A program made the translations under genes and the position numbers. A stretch of DNA of 64,000 nucleotides from Rhododendron vialii. Lineage: Eukaryota > Streptophyta > Magnoliopsida > Ericales > Ericaceae. Of the stretch, positions 21,375 to 34,400 are shown piece after piece. The notes under the pieces were generated by a model that saw only the letters and a list, made by a program, of their open reading frames with translations, had not been told where the DNA came from and did no database searches. The stretch's first letter is position 1; the number at the start of each line of letters is the position of its first letter. Location: contig NC_080563.1 of assembly GCF_030253575.1 (NCBI RefSeq), forward strand, positions 20,018,501-20,082,500. The letters run 5' to 3'.

Positions 21375-24300
21375 TCATAATCCAGGCAATGGGAATTTGG
21401 TTGTTAAAGCCTCAACTCTTCTTCTCAAATCGGCCACTCGATCCATCAACGGGAAATCTGGGGACCCCACAAACTTCATGAAGTCGTGGAGCTTTGAACC
21501 TGAAACAGACCGCTTTGCATCAAGCGTTATCAGCACACCTTCGTGAATGAAATCTGCTGTTGCAATGAATTCTTGTTCTGTGAAACCTCTGGTAGTCATA
21601 GCAGGTGATCCAATCCGGATGCCGCCTGGTACTAACGCGCTTTTATCACCTAATATGTTCACATAGAATACTTTAAATGGAGGGAAAAGGAGGAGGATAA
21701 TCATAAGGCTCCATGTGGATAGTTGTAGATTTCAAATGGAGGGATTTGACATTTTTATTCAAGGAGAATAGCACAATCTTGTACTCCCTCCGTCCCAATT
21801 TGTTTGTCCATTTTGAAAAACACAACTTATTAAGGGAACATAATCATTAAAAAAATTGAACTTGTTATTTCAGCTCAAGAGAGGGCAAAAGGTGAATTTA
21901 ATAGGACTTAGTTAATTGACTTTTCAAGATGGACAAACAGTTTGGAACATCAAAAAGTAGACACACAAAGTAGGATGGAGGGATTATTTGCTAGTTCACC
22001 TAGGAACTTCAAGGTTCAAGAGCACAATCATGATGGGTATGAAACAACCGATTCATAGGAGAGATTTGAGATTCTTCATGTTAAAGATTGTGGTTATACA
22101 AAGAATCCACATAAAATATCTGTTTTACCTACTCCACGTTCCACTTTAGCTTCATAAGTCATCCAAACCTAGAGATCTTCTTTCTCGGGTCAAAATTGAA
22201 CATCATATCCATTTATTTGAAATATGCATCTATCCAAACAGAGCGAAAGGTTTTCACTCATAAAAGCTGTTGTGGTAACTCACCAGGTACTGAATTCTTG
22301 TTAAGTGTTATTGATGCCATATCAAGAATTTTTTCTGCCCGAGCCCCATCAATACCCTGTTTTCAAGGGAGATATTGTAATCAAGTCTATCAAAGTTGGC
22401 AAATAGGCAAGTTCATCCAAAATATCAATCTTAGACAGTGTTACATAAGTCAAATTCGTCAACTATCAAAACAATTATGTGTCTTCAGAATTGCACCAAC
22501 TAATTTAACATCATTTTGAACATCCTCCTGGCAATCTGCACAAATATCAAACAGATATGACAGCATCGAGACATTAATCAGAAAACTTACTAGTGGTCTG
22601 AGATCCACTAGAACCAAGTGGTTATCGCTTCCTCCTGAAACAAGTTCATATCCCAATGTGATCAAGCGGCTTGCAAGAGCTTGACAATTAGAAACCACCT
22701 ACAAGGCGAACCATGTTAAAGTTACCAACTCAAAAGACTACATACTAATTTAAAGAGTCAACTGATACTTGGGCCAGCTTCTGAATGTAAAGGTGGAACT
22801 TCAATACCTGGTTTTGATAAGCCCCAAATTCCGAGGATTGAGCATTCTTCAGGCAAACTGCAAGTCCCCCAATAGTATGGTTATGAGGGCCGCCCTGTAA
22901 AGATAACTCATATTTATGGCTTCTCTACTTTTTTGGTTAAAAAATATTCAAAACGGCAAAAGCTAGACATGCATATGACCAAAAAAAAGAGCTAAATATG
23001 TGGGGACATAGAGGTAAAACAACAACAAAGCAAAAAAGAAGAAGCTAACTAACCTGTAACCCGGGGAAAACTGCATTGTTAATGGCAGATTCCAAATCAA
23101 CACCCAGAACAGGATCCTTCTTGAAGAAAATCATGCCGCCTCTAGGTCCTCTCAGAGACTGGAGATAAAGGTTCTCACTTTATCAGATCATGTTAATGTT
23201 ACATGGCATAAATAGCAGATTGCTCACAACAAATACAATCATGTTGGGACAGAGAGTCCTTGTACACACGGGACCATTAAGGATAGTTTCCTGTTCTTAT
23301 TTTGTTGCTGGTCAAGCAGACAACTTTATAGGCAATCTCATGAACCGATGAACCATACACCTAAATTGCCAAACAAGTGCAAAGCATGCAAAAGGAAAGG
23401 GTTGGAAATACTTGACACATCAATTTTTTAAAAGTTCAATCCGTACCTTGTGTGTTGTTGTTGTTACAACATCACAGTACTCAAAAGGATCAGCAACTAC
23501 AGAAGCAGCAACAAGTCCACTTATATGAGCCATATCCATCATGAGAAAAGCACCAACAGAATCTGCAATCTTTAGATACATATCTAGCGGAATAAATGTC
23601 ATGGTGAAAACAAAAAGGAGAACATTGTTCAAACGTAGAAAGAAATTTCAAATACATAATGCTAGACTTGTGCGAGAAAGTGAGATCACACGAACAAAGA
23701 AAAAAGTGCAACTATCTGACAACCGACACCCCAAGAAAAGGCATCTACCTTCCTCATGCGACGATAGTCAAAATCTCGAGGATAAGCACTAGCACCAGCA
23801 ATAATGAGTTTTGGCCGAAAGAGAGTAGCTGTTTTCTCAAGCATATCATAATCAACAAGGCCTGTTTGAAAATTGAGACAAACACAGAAATATCTTCGCA
23901 GTGAGTGATCGTTTTATATTAATTACGATTCCATCTTTAGCAAAATAAGAAATTGCAGAATGTAATACCTGTAGATTCGTCTAATCGGTAAGGCATAGAT
24001 TCAAAGTATATGGATGTGGCGGATACCCGTCGTTTAGGAGTCATGAAACCGTGAGACAAGTGGCCCCCATGGGGTAAGTCCAGACCCTATGTTGTTTTAT
24101 ACCGTAAACACTTAATTTAGGAGCACACCTTCCGAGACAGAAAAAAATTCAAATCACCGAAGCTCAAACGAAACAAAACTTTAACTCACCATGATGCGGT
24201 CATGTGGATTCAGAAGTGCAGTATAAACCTCAAAATTAGCAGGAGAACCAGATAATGGCTGAACATTGACACCCCACTTCTTCCCATCCAAGTGAAATGT

Positions 24301-26510
24301 GGCCAAAGCCCTTTCTTGACAGAGAGTTTCTAGCTCATCAATATACTCATTGCCACCATAATACCTGATATATAAAAAAGTAATTACACCATATACTTAC
24401 AAACAGTTTTCATCCCTCAAATAGAGCTTACCTTTTGCCCGGTAGTCCTTCAGAATACTTGTTCGTGAGGCAAGAACCAACAGCTTCCATCACTGCTCTT
24501 GATGTAAAATTCTCAGAAGCAATAAGCTCTAAACTTTTGAATTGCCGTTGCTTTTCTTTGTCGATAATTGAACGTACTTCAGAATCAGCTACACCCAGGC
24601 CAAAGTCCGTAAAGTTGCTCCCATTACCTGAGCAACATGATTTTTAAAAAACCTCAGTTAGTATGAGCAAGTTCAGCAACTTATTTTGCAGAAATGGGGC
24701 CAAACCTATTGACTGTTTATCTCCAAGTCTAAACTGTCAAATCCTAAGTAAATCATAACCCAGCAGTAAACCAAGACATAAATATCAAAAGACTCAGAAG
24801 TATTCTACTGCTATAAGATAATACTTGCCGATTATACTTGTATTTAGATAAAGCTACAGGCTTACAGGCCAGTAAAGAAAAAAGAATTTTTCTACAAGCT
24901 TATCATATGCAACATGCAGATCTTCATGTCACCAAGAATAAGCTTCTCAGCTTAGTTTGCCACCAGATCCAATGACCTAGTCCAGGCTAGACCAAAAAGA
25001 GAGAGTAAAAGTACAAACCAAAAAGAGGTACTGACAAAGAACTAACACAAAATCTAAGGATGAATTTTTCTCAATAATCCCATTCTACTAAGGAAACCCA
25101 TAATTTGGAGTTCAAAAGTTCTGAGAAAGGACTTCTCTAAGAGAGTCTGTAAATAAAGCATATGCTGCAATCCAACACTTTATCCAACCCCTCTAATTGC
25201 TGTGACTACTCAAACTCATAATCATATCACGTCTAAAGCAATTCAAGTTAGTCGCCAAGGCTTAGCACCAACAGATGTGAAAGAGAGCAGCTGAAATTCT
25301 GTCATCAAGGATTGACACTGACAGATGTTAAAGAGAAATTGCTAGGCCTTACAACCGACTGCCATCGAATACCTTTAGGTGACCTTTCCAATTCCTGTCC
25401 GCAGTTTGTTCAAGATTTTGGTTTAAAGCTGATTGACATAAACCATTTGTCAAATCCCAGAAAAATATAATTGCATAATTATTCATCGAGACCTGACAAT
25501 TTCCCTGGCTGACAAGCATCTAATTGCTTGTTAGAATTAAAAAAATATGAACGGATATGTGACTGCTCAGACTATAAATAGCAGGAGGGCATTTCAGACC
25601 TAACTGCACCGCACGTTCTCTCCTGTATTGCAAAACAGTCTCAGATCTTCCTAGATGAAGCCTAGAGAGAGAATCCTTCATTGTACTCGCGGATTTACTT
25701 AAATATATGGATCTTTGAAGGCTGTTGAAGATCTCCACGCGTTGGTTACTTCTTCTGCCACTAGTTTTGGGGGAAGTGCTACTGGATTCAAGGCAGAGTG
25801 ATTCAATTCCTTACGTGGATTCTGAAGGAGAGTTTTGAAATTAAGGATTCAAGGTGGCAGTTACACGCTCAAGGGATCAATGCATGTTGGAGCAACTTAG
25901 GTCTTAGAGTGTGCATTCACGGTATTGTCAAAAACTCTTGCTTATTATAGTGCTTCATTCTACAGACTAGGTTATCTAAATCTTTCCCGTTGGTTAAAAA
26001 ACACTAGCACATTCTATATTCAAGGGATATATTTTTTTTTTTGGAACGGCCAAAACCAAGGGATTTTAATACATTTCCCGAAAATTTTGAAACATAGTTT
26101 TTTTTTTTTTTTTTTCTATAGGAATTTTGAAAGATAGTTAGCACACACACACAAACACACTAGCAAGTCCTTGACTGAATCAAAATAAGCCTAGCAAAAA
26201 CACGCAAGTTGGATATCCAGACTACAAGTCCTCTCGCATGCAAGAGATAATAAACAGCACCAAATGTGGATGATAAAGCATTATTGCTACCTCGACTATC
26301 CGGTGCAGAAACATAAACAGAAGAAGGTGGCCTCCCAGTGACTAAGCTCTCTTCAAGTTGAGAAGATCTAAAAGGTTTAATAATTGAATTGGTTTTAACC
26401 TGATGAGCAATTCCATTGAAACCCAACCCTTTTGGAGGGAAAGCCGATCCCTTTCCCCAAATGGATTGTTGAATAGAACCCATGACTGCAGTCCCACTAC
26501 AAGCCTGCAT
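21375..26510 (-). CDS. SHM3: serine hydroxymethyltransferase, plastid type (SHM3-like)
   Basis: The enzyme interconverts serine and glycine with tetrahydrofolate, using pyridoxal phosphate (PLP). Eleven coding exons on the minus strand join in frame: 26291-26510, 24432-24627, 24190-24364, 23969-24086, 23749-23861, 23447-23569, 23054-23158, 22808-22894, 22591-22698, 22284-22356, 21375-21649 (1593 nt, 530 residues). All have GT/AG introns. The PLP lysine is the last codon of exon 6 in VVTTTTHK (about residue 315), followed by [27 protein letters not shown] and [10 protein letters not shown] are also intact. Residues 1-75 are Ser-rich, lack the conserved fold and begin MQACSG as in plastid SHM3, so plastid import is inferred. 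The final residues are FPLPGL. No frameshift or lost key residue is seen, so the gene appears functional. Intron 10 carries a Stowaway-like MITE. Confidence 0.95.
21784..21984. mobile_element. Stowaway-like MITE in SHM3 intron 10 (201 bp)
   Basis: Starts CTCCCTCCGTCCCA after TA (21782-21783) and ends GGATGGAGGGAT before TA (21985-21986). The inner part of the left arm TTTGTTTGTCCA is matched by TGGACAAACAG at 21931. Start sequence and TA target fit the Stowaway (Tc1/mariner) consensus. Confidence 0.8.
24628..26290. other. SHM3 intron 1
   Basis: The longest SHM3 intron. It holds a LINE-like tail on the minus strand around 26030-26075 (ending GGCCGTTCC plus an A run), T runs at 26099-26116 and an (AC)n tract at 26142-26160. 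No other gene is seen. Confidence 0.5.
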
Positions 26511-27568
26511 ATTGGCTTCTAATTTGACAACTCACAAGCTTCCTGCACGTTCAAAGATATCAAGAATAAGCACAATAGTATATAAACTAACACCACATTA
26601 AAATGACTGAGAGTACTGTGATTGCAGAATGCAACATTTCTAACTTCACTACTAATCTACGTTGGTCCGGCTATGGTATACACCCATAAAAGATGCATAC
26701 CAAATGCCACCACCACAATGGTTTTTTACTACACCACGACGACACGTAACTAATACCACAGAAAATCTTCACTTCAAAATTCTCATTAGAAAATAAGAAA
26801 CACACTAATCCGAAAATTCCTAGTGTTTCACAACATAAACACAAACTCTTATAACTGAGCCGTTCGCATAGTTACACACCCCTTGATAATAACACCATAA
26901 CAACCAATAAATTTCTGACAGTATGCAGGGCTTGCGCTGCAGATCTCTCTTAACTGTTTTAAGCAGTATGTATTTCATTTCTTCAGCATGAAACTGAAAC
27001 GACTGCGTACGGCGCATAAAACTGACTCAAATAAATTCCATCAATCCAAATTACTAGCTTAGAACTACTGTAAGAATCCCATCTAAAAAAAAGGACTGGA
27101 AGAATTTTATTTTTTCAAAAAAAAAAAAACTAACTTATATACTCCAGTTTGTACCTCCTCATGAAAGCATAAAAATCAAACCATAAGACTCTGAAGTATG
27201 AAAACTCAAACGATAAGATTATGGAAAAGCTTAAACCAACAAAACTACCCACGCAACCAATTTAAGTAACAAAGGAGTTATTTGAAATTTATGACAATAA
27301 CAACAATCTCCGCAATTGGAACTTTGTTTTCTCAATCTGTTTCTTGCAAACTAACAGTAAAAGCAAGGTGAAAGTTTCCCACTTTTGCAAATTAGAAGTA
27401 ATCTGAGAGAAATCTAAACAGAAACTACAGAGCCGAGGGAAGTATAAAATCACCAGCAAATGATGGTTTCGTCTAAATTGATTCGACTTTTGGTTTTTCT
27501 TTTCTTTTTTTTCAAAACTGAGGAGAGGCGAAGTATCTTGGGGTATTTTGAGCTTGAGAATATGAGTT
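26511..27568 (-). other. SHM3 5' leader region, probable leader intron
   Basis: Between the TATA box and the ATG there is about 1 kb without a frame. The minus strand has a candidate acceptor TGCAG/GAAGC near 26540 and a candidate donor GCTG/GTGATT near 27452, so the leader is likely split by an intron of about 0.9 kb. The mRNA ends are inferred, not seen. Confidence 0.4.
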
Positions 27569-27596
27569 GTCGGAGTATTATTTTTAGTTATGTTCC

Positions 27597-27604
27597 CTTT
27601 TATA
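27597..27604 (-). promoter_or_regulatory. TATA box of SHM3
   Basis: TATAAAAG on the minus strand, about 1.09 kb before the start codon. Transcription would start about 30 bp downstream, near 27568, which requires the leader intron proposed above. Confidence 0.55.
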
Positions 27605-28274
27605 CACTAATGTTTTTCTTGTCCCTACACTTTTAAACCCACCTATTTTATCCCTACCCGATTGAGAAGGTTGCAATCACGTCCACTGGAAGTTTACGCT
27701 TTCAAATTAAATAGACTGTCTCAGGAGGTAAAAACGACTTTTTACCTCCTAGTTGAGATGCTTATAATCTAGGCCACATAATCCTCCGGTGGGACTCTCC
27801 CCTCATGCTCTCAATTGTCACTTTATGCTACTATTGCTCTTAATCCTTACTCTTGAAAACTTTAGTATTTTGAGATGCTATTTTCTAAAAATGCTTTTTT
27901 GCTCGCGTTGCCAATCAAGCACACATGTGCGCATTATGTGACTTAGCTTATAAATTCCCTTCTATTTTGGTGATTGAAATATTAGGAGTTCGGTTCAAAA
28001 AATTAGGAGTTGGACAGTCCAAGGGTTTCTGGCACATTGGAGATCCATGATTTAGGTTTCCATCTATTTGAAGAGAAAACTAATATTGGACTTGATTGCA
28101 ACTCGCTCAATAATTTAGGGTTGGCGTAGGTTGATTTAAAATTTTAGGACATTATAAACACCATTGTGATAGTTTAGGGGTCAAAAGTGTAAATCATCAC
28201 ACTATTTTTCTTATGTTCTGCTGATTTTGAAATCTACTACTCCCTTTTTAGTAGTAGTAAAAAAAAAGAAGAAA
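27605..28274. other. SHM3 upstream region
   Basis: No gene or clear repeat. It ends at the MITE 28283-28606, which lies about 0.7 kb upstream of the proposed start. Confidence 0.4.
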
Positions 28275-28282
28275 AAGGTTTA

Positions 28283-28606
28283 GGGCGCCGCTATTCGCAG
28301 CCCTTTATTTTTTCCCGTAGCCCACTGCATTTCGGTAAATGGTTGTTGAAAATCATAAATAACATTTCGGTAAATTGCTGTTGAAAACAAGATTATATTT
28401 CGGTAACTACATGTCGAAAATATGTTCAACTTTCGGTAAACAACTGCCGAACATGCTTTTTCGGTAAACATCTGTTGAAAAAAATATTATATTTTGGTAA
28501 TTGGATACTGAAAATATATCTCAATTTCGGTAACTAACTGTCGAGTATAATTGAAAATTTTTAACGGGCTATGAGAGTAAATAGAGGGCTGCGAATAGCA
28601 GCGCCC
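28283..28606. mobile_element. MITE with an internal array of hairpin repeats (324 bp, 8-bp TSD)
   Basis: Exact 8-bp direct repeats AAGGTTTA lie at 28275-28282 and 28607-28614. The ends GGGCGCCGCTATTCGCAGCC and the complement of GGCTGCGAATAGCAGCGCCC form inverted repeats that stay related for about 45 bp. Inside are seven copies of TTTCGGTAA-N5-6-TGTCGAAAA starting at about 28330, 28365, 28398, 28431, 28459, 28492 and 28525 (period near 33 bp); each copy is itself an imperfect palindrome. The TSD length fits hAT or MULE mobilisation. Confidence 0.82.
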
Positions 28607-28734
28607 AAGGTTTAGGGCCGGGTCAAACACGCTGTTAAATTGCGGATTAAAAAAAAAACACGCTGTTAATTCATATTTTAGTACTTGTGCTGTGTACTGT
28701 ACTTCACTTCTTTCAATTTAGTATAATCTGATTC

Positions 28735-28930
28735 TTTCAATAATAATTTTATAAAAAATCGAGTGGTCTAATGAAAAATCAACGAGATCTGTGAAAAAAT
28801 TAAAGATTGAATCGAGCATCTAAACATATTGAATTGAGCTGATTTTTTTCAAGTCCACTCGTTTTTTTCAAAAATTATTGAACGGCTCGGATTATCCATG
28901 CAGAACCCGGAGTGAGCCCCGCATGACGAT
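28735..28930. mobile_element. inverted-repeat MITE, left end lost
   Basis: The right arm (complement reading CATGCGGGGCTCACTCCGGG, then GATAATCCGAGCCGTTCAAT) matches both arms of the element at 39495-39768. The left arm begins only at the TTCAATAATAATTTTATAAA part, so the outer left end is missing. Confidence 0.6.
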
Positions 28931-29205
28931 CTATTTCATTGTCGGTTGTTGTAGCACAGTCCACTGGAAACCCTACTAGTGCAAATCCGGACACCATTCA
29001 CGGGGTAAAATAAACAAACAATAAAAATTAAAATAAGCCACTCTTGCTAGTGAATGGTGAAATTAATTGCCAAAGATTAATGCACATTTGTTGACCCGGA
29101 CAAGAAAAATTGAAATAAGCAATAAAGAATACGAAGAACGAGTAAATCATTCTGAATATTAACCGTTAGTTTTATTTAACTGAGTAAAAAAATAATCACT
29201 TGTTA

Positions 29206-29553
29206 GGCCTATTTTGGCAAAATACGCCAAGGTGTTTTTTTTTTTGTCTTTATTTTAGTTTTTTTTTTTTTTGTATTTGTTAGTTTTGCGTCAAAACTTT
29301 TGTGAATTGTTGATTTGTCTCGACGAGAGAAATCGAAAAGTAAAAAATTATGATCCAAACTCATACGGAGTAATTTTTTTAAGTAGTTATTCAAAAATTA
29401 TGGGTTTGGATCAAAAAAATTTACTTTTCCTATTTCTCTCGTCGAAATGAGTCAATAATCCACAAAAATTTGATGCCAAAACTAACAAATGCAAAAAAAA
29501 AAATTGAATAAAGGAAAAAAAAAAGAAGCAACTTTATCTTGCCAAAATAGGGC
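29206..29553. mobile_element. Tourist-like (PIF/Harbinger) MITE, 348 bp
   Basis: TTA flanks both ends (29203-29205, 29554-29556). Ends read GGCCTATTTTGGCAA and TTGCCAAAATAGGGC, and the arms stay complementary through the TCTCGTCGA region around a central AATTATGGGTTTGG. The 3-bp TTA target and GGCCT-type end fit PIF/Harbinger. Related pieces occur at 47270-47470 and 62976-63170. Confidence 0.78.
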
Positions 29554-29556
29554 TTA

Positions 29557-30228
29557 ATTTGTGTATTGCTAATTTCAAGTAGATAGGCAAGCGAACCAAA
29601 TAGGCTTTTATTTTACAAAATTATTTATATTATCTATTTTTCGAACCTACTGACTTAATCAGCCAATCTCATTACCTCTCTTTTCATCTTCAATAAAGTT
29701 TATTTAATCCAGTTCATCTTGAATGAATAAAAAAAGTTAGTACAAAGAACCAATTCAATAATTTAGGTAAATTGATTTTTTTTTTTATTTTTCTGTAATA
29801 ACCTTTAAAATTAGTCTATGCTTTTATAATATTTTCATTTATCTTGTCAAGACGAATCAAATTATAAATTTTTAACCTAAAAAAATTAAGAAAAAGGAAA
29901 AACTTAAGTTAGCAACCTCATATACATTTGCATTTCCGAAATGATAGAACTACTTCTCTTTGTAATAAGTACTACATTGGGCACGTGACCCTTGATCTCA
30001 CTTTAATGATTTGCGTAAATCCATTTTTCATACTCACTTTAATGATTTGTGTACTCTATTTTTCGTATTCTTATGTGCCGCTCATTAATGAAATATTATC
30101 AACGTAATTCCTCAATGTGTGCATTTTTCAACAAAGGAAAGATTTATTTTCAAACTCACTAACCCCTAATCTCACAAGAGAACCGCTATAGGAGTAGACC
30201 ACTGCATCATGAGAGGAAGAGTATATAT
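29557..30228. other. AT-rich intergenic stretch
   Basis: Only short direct repeats such as ACTTTAATGATTTG(C/T)GTA (29999-30053). No gene. Confidence 0.4.
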
Positions 30229-30236
30229 ATCCATTA

Positions 30237-30818
30237 TAGGGGTGTACACGGTCCGGATTGATCCGGTTCTCTAGAAAACTAATAACCGGACCATTTCAAA
30301 CGGTTCTAGAAAATTAGGAACCAGAACCTAACCAATATATGCATGAAATCTAACTAGAACCAAATTGAAAGACCGGTCCGATTTTGGTTCGGTTCCAGTT
30401 CTATCTAATAAGCATCGAAACACTTATTTACAAAATATGAACTCATAAAATTAAAGAGATAAAAAGATAATCTGCTGGAATAGAAAATGAATGAAGAAAA
30501 TAAAAGCTTTCCTAATGAATAAGATTTCATCACTAAATAAATTTAAGTTTACCAAGGAAAAGATTAACCTACCAAATTCAAATACATATTTAATTACACA
30601 CACATATGTATTTCTATATTTATCTTACTTTTAAATGGTCCGATTTGGTTCTAACCACTGTTCATTAATTGAGAACCAGTAACTGAACAAAAATTAACGG
30701 TTCTTATTTTTTTTAGAACCATAACTTGACCGTAGAACTGCAGAACCGGACCAAATAGGACGGTTCAGTCCGAATCGGACCAATTTTACGGTTTGGACGA
30801 TTTTCTTGAACACTCCTA
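30237..30818. mobile_element. hAT-type non-autonomous element (582 bp, 8-bp TSD)
   Basis: Exact 8-bp repeats ATCCATTA at 30229-30236 and 30819-30826. Ends TAGGGGTGTACACGG and the complement of TTCTTGAACACTCCTA, with subterminal CCGGACC/GGTCCGG and GGTTC/GAACC clusters on both sides. The 8-bp TSD and TAGGG-type end fit hAT. No transposase frame is present. Confidence 0.82.
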
Positions 30819-30826
30819 ATCCATTA

Positions 30827-31423
30827 CATGAAGGGGCCTGTTCTAAAACAACACATTTGCCAAAATTTTGACACTAAATCCCAACCATTGGTTTGAACAG
30901 CTCAGATTAAAAATTAAAAGGTCACACTCTCGATTCGCATAACGGTCACTAAAAGCCGTACCCAGAACAGGTATAGGGACGGACCCGGAACAGAACAGAA
31001 GAAATGCTGTAATACAGCCCTGTGGCTTCACTAAAATATTTACTCCATAGGAAGGAAAGAGGAAGCCAAAAGCAACAAAATGCAGCTTCCAAATAATTTC
31101 GAGACAAAGTTGTTTCTGTCCCATAAGCAGAAGTTTAGTCAGAGTTTTGACAAAACAGAAAAGAAAAACTAGTAGAAGCCAAAAGCTAGCTCAAGAAGCT
31201 GCGACCAACACCCCCAAATACTTCCACCGAAAAAAGGTAATTTCTCATTTTCCTTTGATTGATCTTATCGACTTTTCTCCTTTCATCTACTTCCGAGCAC
31301 AAATATAAGTCCCGTCTTCAAGAATGGGAAAACATGTACTCACCTCAGTAGCTGAGAAAGAGAACGTTGGAAAAAAAAAATTCAAATTTGAGATACGAAG
31401 AAATTATCAACGTCGTCGTAAAT
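30827..31423 (-). other. PHAX 3' flank and 3'UTR
   Basis: Region after the PHAX stop. No other gene; the poly(A) site was not located. Confidence 0.4.
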
Positions 31424-34400
31424 TTACAGGGACTCGACTTTGGGATCCTCCCCTCCAAGTAAGTCGTCATAGTTAACTGGCAACCTGATTCTATCGTGAA
31501 CCGAGACTCGTTTCCCTTCAGCATCAGACTGCTCAAGTTGGTTCTGCACATCGGAAGCATTCAACGAAATCAGATTTGTGGATGTGCCGTCCATTTTCTC
31601 AGGAGAAGCTTCCTTATTCTGAAGAGGGCCTCGCTTAATGCTTTGCTGCCTAAATTGCTTCTGCAAAGTGGTAAATAAGACAACAGTTGGTATCCACTAC
31701 TTTAAAGTGAAACACATGGATCATTAAATCTGTATCAGAAGCAAAATCCCATGGACTAGAAACAATTTCAGCGAGTGTTACACAACATATCACCAGTGGA
31801 AAGAATAATCAATATATATATATATATCAGTCCGGTTCAAGTCAGGACCTCCCTTTTCCCAATCAAATTTCGATGATCCGAGCCGCTCAGTGTGATCAGA
31901 ACGTGATTTTAAGGATATCCGCAAGAAATTGGCAAAAAAAATGAAAGGGAAAGGCTTCATCCCAATAGTTTTTTATTGAACGGTTCAATAAAAAACTGCT
32001 AAACTCAAGCCCTTCCCGGTCATTTTTTTTGCCAATTTCTCGCGGGTACCCTTAAAATCACATTCTGAACACATTGAGCAGCTCAGATCATTAAAATTCG
32101 ATCGGCAAAGGGGAGGTCCTGACGGTCCTGACCTTAAGAGGCCAGAAGCCTATGGCGGTTGTAATTTAACATAGCATTTAGTCATCTACAACCAGTTTGG
32201 TTAGGAGAAGACAACAAGTGTAGAGAGGGAGTGGGGGCAGTGGGGATGAGAAAGTAGATGGTTATTGGCTACAGGTTCTAAAAAACGGAGAGGTTAGGAA
32301 GATGAGTGTTTGGTTGTAGGGTTTAAATTGTCCAAGTTTAGAAAGGCCATTTCTGCTCACAGGGCTGAGCTTTTACCATTACAAATTTGAACAACTTGTC
32401 ATTGGACCACATAAGCTAAAATCACAATTGTAAGGACGGAATAAGTACAATTAATACGTTAAGAGAATAAGAGAATCAGTGATAGTTTAGTGGATAAAAG
32501 TGCAATGAGCCCTGCATAAAAGCTTGTACCTAGTTACTAACTGTAGGGAGTATGCATGCATGCATGCATGAGTTTCTAAGTGCTGACTCTTGGAGGAGGG
32601 ACTTTACAACTATAACTGAAGTTTACTTAACGAATAGAGTATTGGAACACACCTCAAACTCCTTCCCCTTCTTCATTATCTCACCAAAGGTATCAGGGTC
32701 TCGTGATTTCAGGACATTCCATAATATCCCACCACCATTTCTAAAGCGTCTACCATCGGCAGTCTTCTGACCTCCACAAGCTTGAATTGCAGCCACCTGC
32801 AATTTCTCCATTTCATTACCATTCTCAAAACCAACTGAAAACTAACAGAAACAAGGGATCGGGGATAAAACAAAAACGTGAAGAATGTGAAGCTTGAAAA
32901 ACAGTAAACATAATACTGCACCTCCCATAATCAAAAGTTCAATGAAGTTCAAAGTAACAACAGCCAATCATAATCCATACACTCCACAGAAGTTAGCAAC
33001 AGCAGAAGTACTTAATACATTGAGAGCAGGCATATACTAGTCATATGAAGTGCTACAATGTGCTCCACAACATCTATGCATCTTTCTCACACTTAATAAA
33101 TAAAATTTTGGGGGTTTGTTTTCCCTATTTATTACTCAGCAAGCTAAGCTCCAAGTTCGCGTGTGCACAACCTCCCAGTCACTAAACATTTGTAACCCGT
33201 ACAGGCTCTTCCTCCACGGAGATTAACTTGCATGTAAGTTCAGATCCTTAATTGAAACTGTTATGTCAATTGCTACCCTACCATATAAAAGCTCATAACA
33301 ATGAAGGGCAAAATTCAACTAGTTATTAGATGGCAATATTGTTCTGTTCAGTACTAATGCTCTGGATTTGAATGAACATAGAAATTGCATGGGGTTTATA
33401 AGCCAGACCTTTCTGATGCCTATAGGCTTTGATTTGGGGGCAGGGCTCCAAAGCAAAATTCCCCTCAAGTTCCTCAACTTTGGAGGTATAGGGGGCAGGT
33501 TTTCAGTCGTAAAACTTTCTCCGGGTAGCCACTTTGTGAATATATATTGCCAAAGGTTAGGTTTATCTCCAGTCCTCTCCCGCCCATACCCCCATTTGCT
33601 ACTGTTACTGTTGTTATTACTCACTCCGTCCCATAAAGTTGGTCCCTACGAAACTACTGTCAATTTTCAAATTTAAAATTAATATATTCACAAAAATAAT
33701 TTATTGACTTTTTTTGCACAGTTCAAAAGAACTCATCGAGATATATCAAACAAGATCCATATTGCACAAAAAATAAGTTCGCTAAGTACATTATTTTTAA
33801 GCTTGAAAATTGCACGACGTTTTGTAGGGTACAAACTTTACGGGACGGAGAGATGGCAACAAGTCAGCCTGAAGGTTATTCCAAAAAAAAAAAAGTTAGC
33901 CTGGAGTGGACACTTTCAATAGCCTTGTCTCGTGGATTAATTTAGGATATCACCATTTCTTGACAATTCTCCAGTGTCAATAACTTGGTATAAGTTTCAT
34001 AAATTTTATGAACTAAGCTAGCCCTTACCAAGACTTGGTAGAAACTCAATATGAGCGGATTCCAATACCCTTAGAAGTAGAATACCCTAGGTTAGGAAAA
34101 ACAAGTAAGAAACCAAAAAAGAGATTTATAGCAGTCACGATCCAAATGGGCACTGACACTATCACTTTTGATGTAGGTAAATGACCTAATTTGAAGAGAA
34201 AGAAATACAGTAAGAAACAAATGGAATGCGTAATAATATTCTGGATGTTACAAGGTCAACCCCTTAGTGTTCCATAACATGCAGAATTACTGTAGAAATT
34301 TTTGAAACAATAGCCCCAGTTATAAAATCTGAAATTTGTGTTACACAACATTAGGAGAAAGATTGGTTGTGAAAAATGAAGTTGATTTCTGCACATATCT

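Noticed and set aside
28330..28548. CRISPR-like array of TTTCGGTAA repeats
   Set aside because: Repeats are short and imperfect, lie inside a MITE with end repeats and a TSD, and no cas genes exist here.
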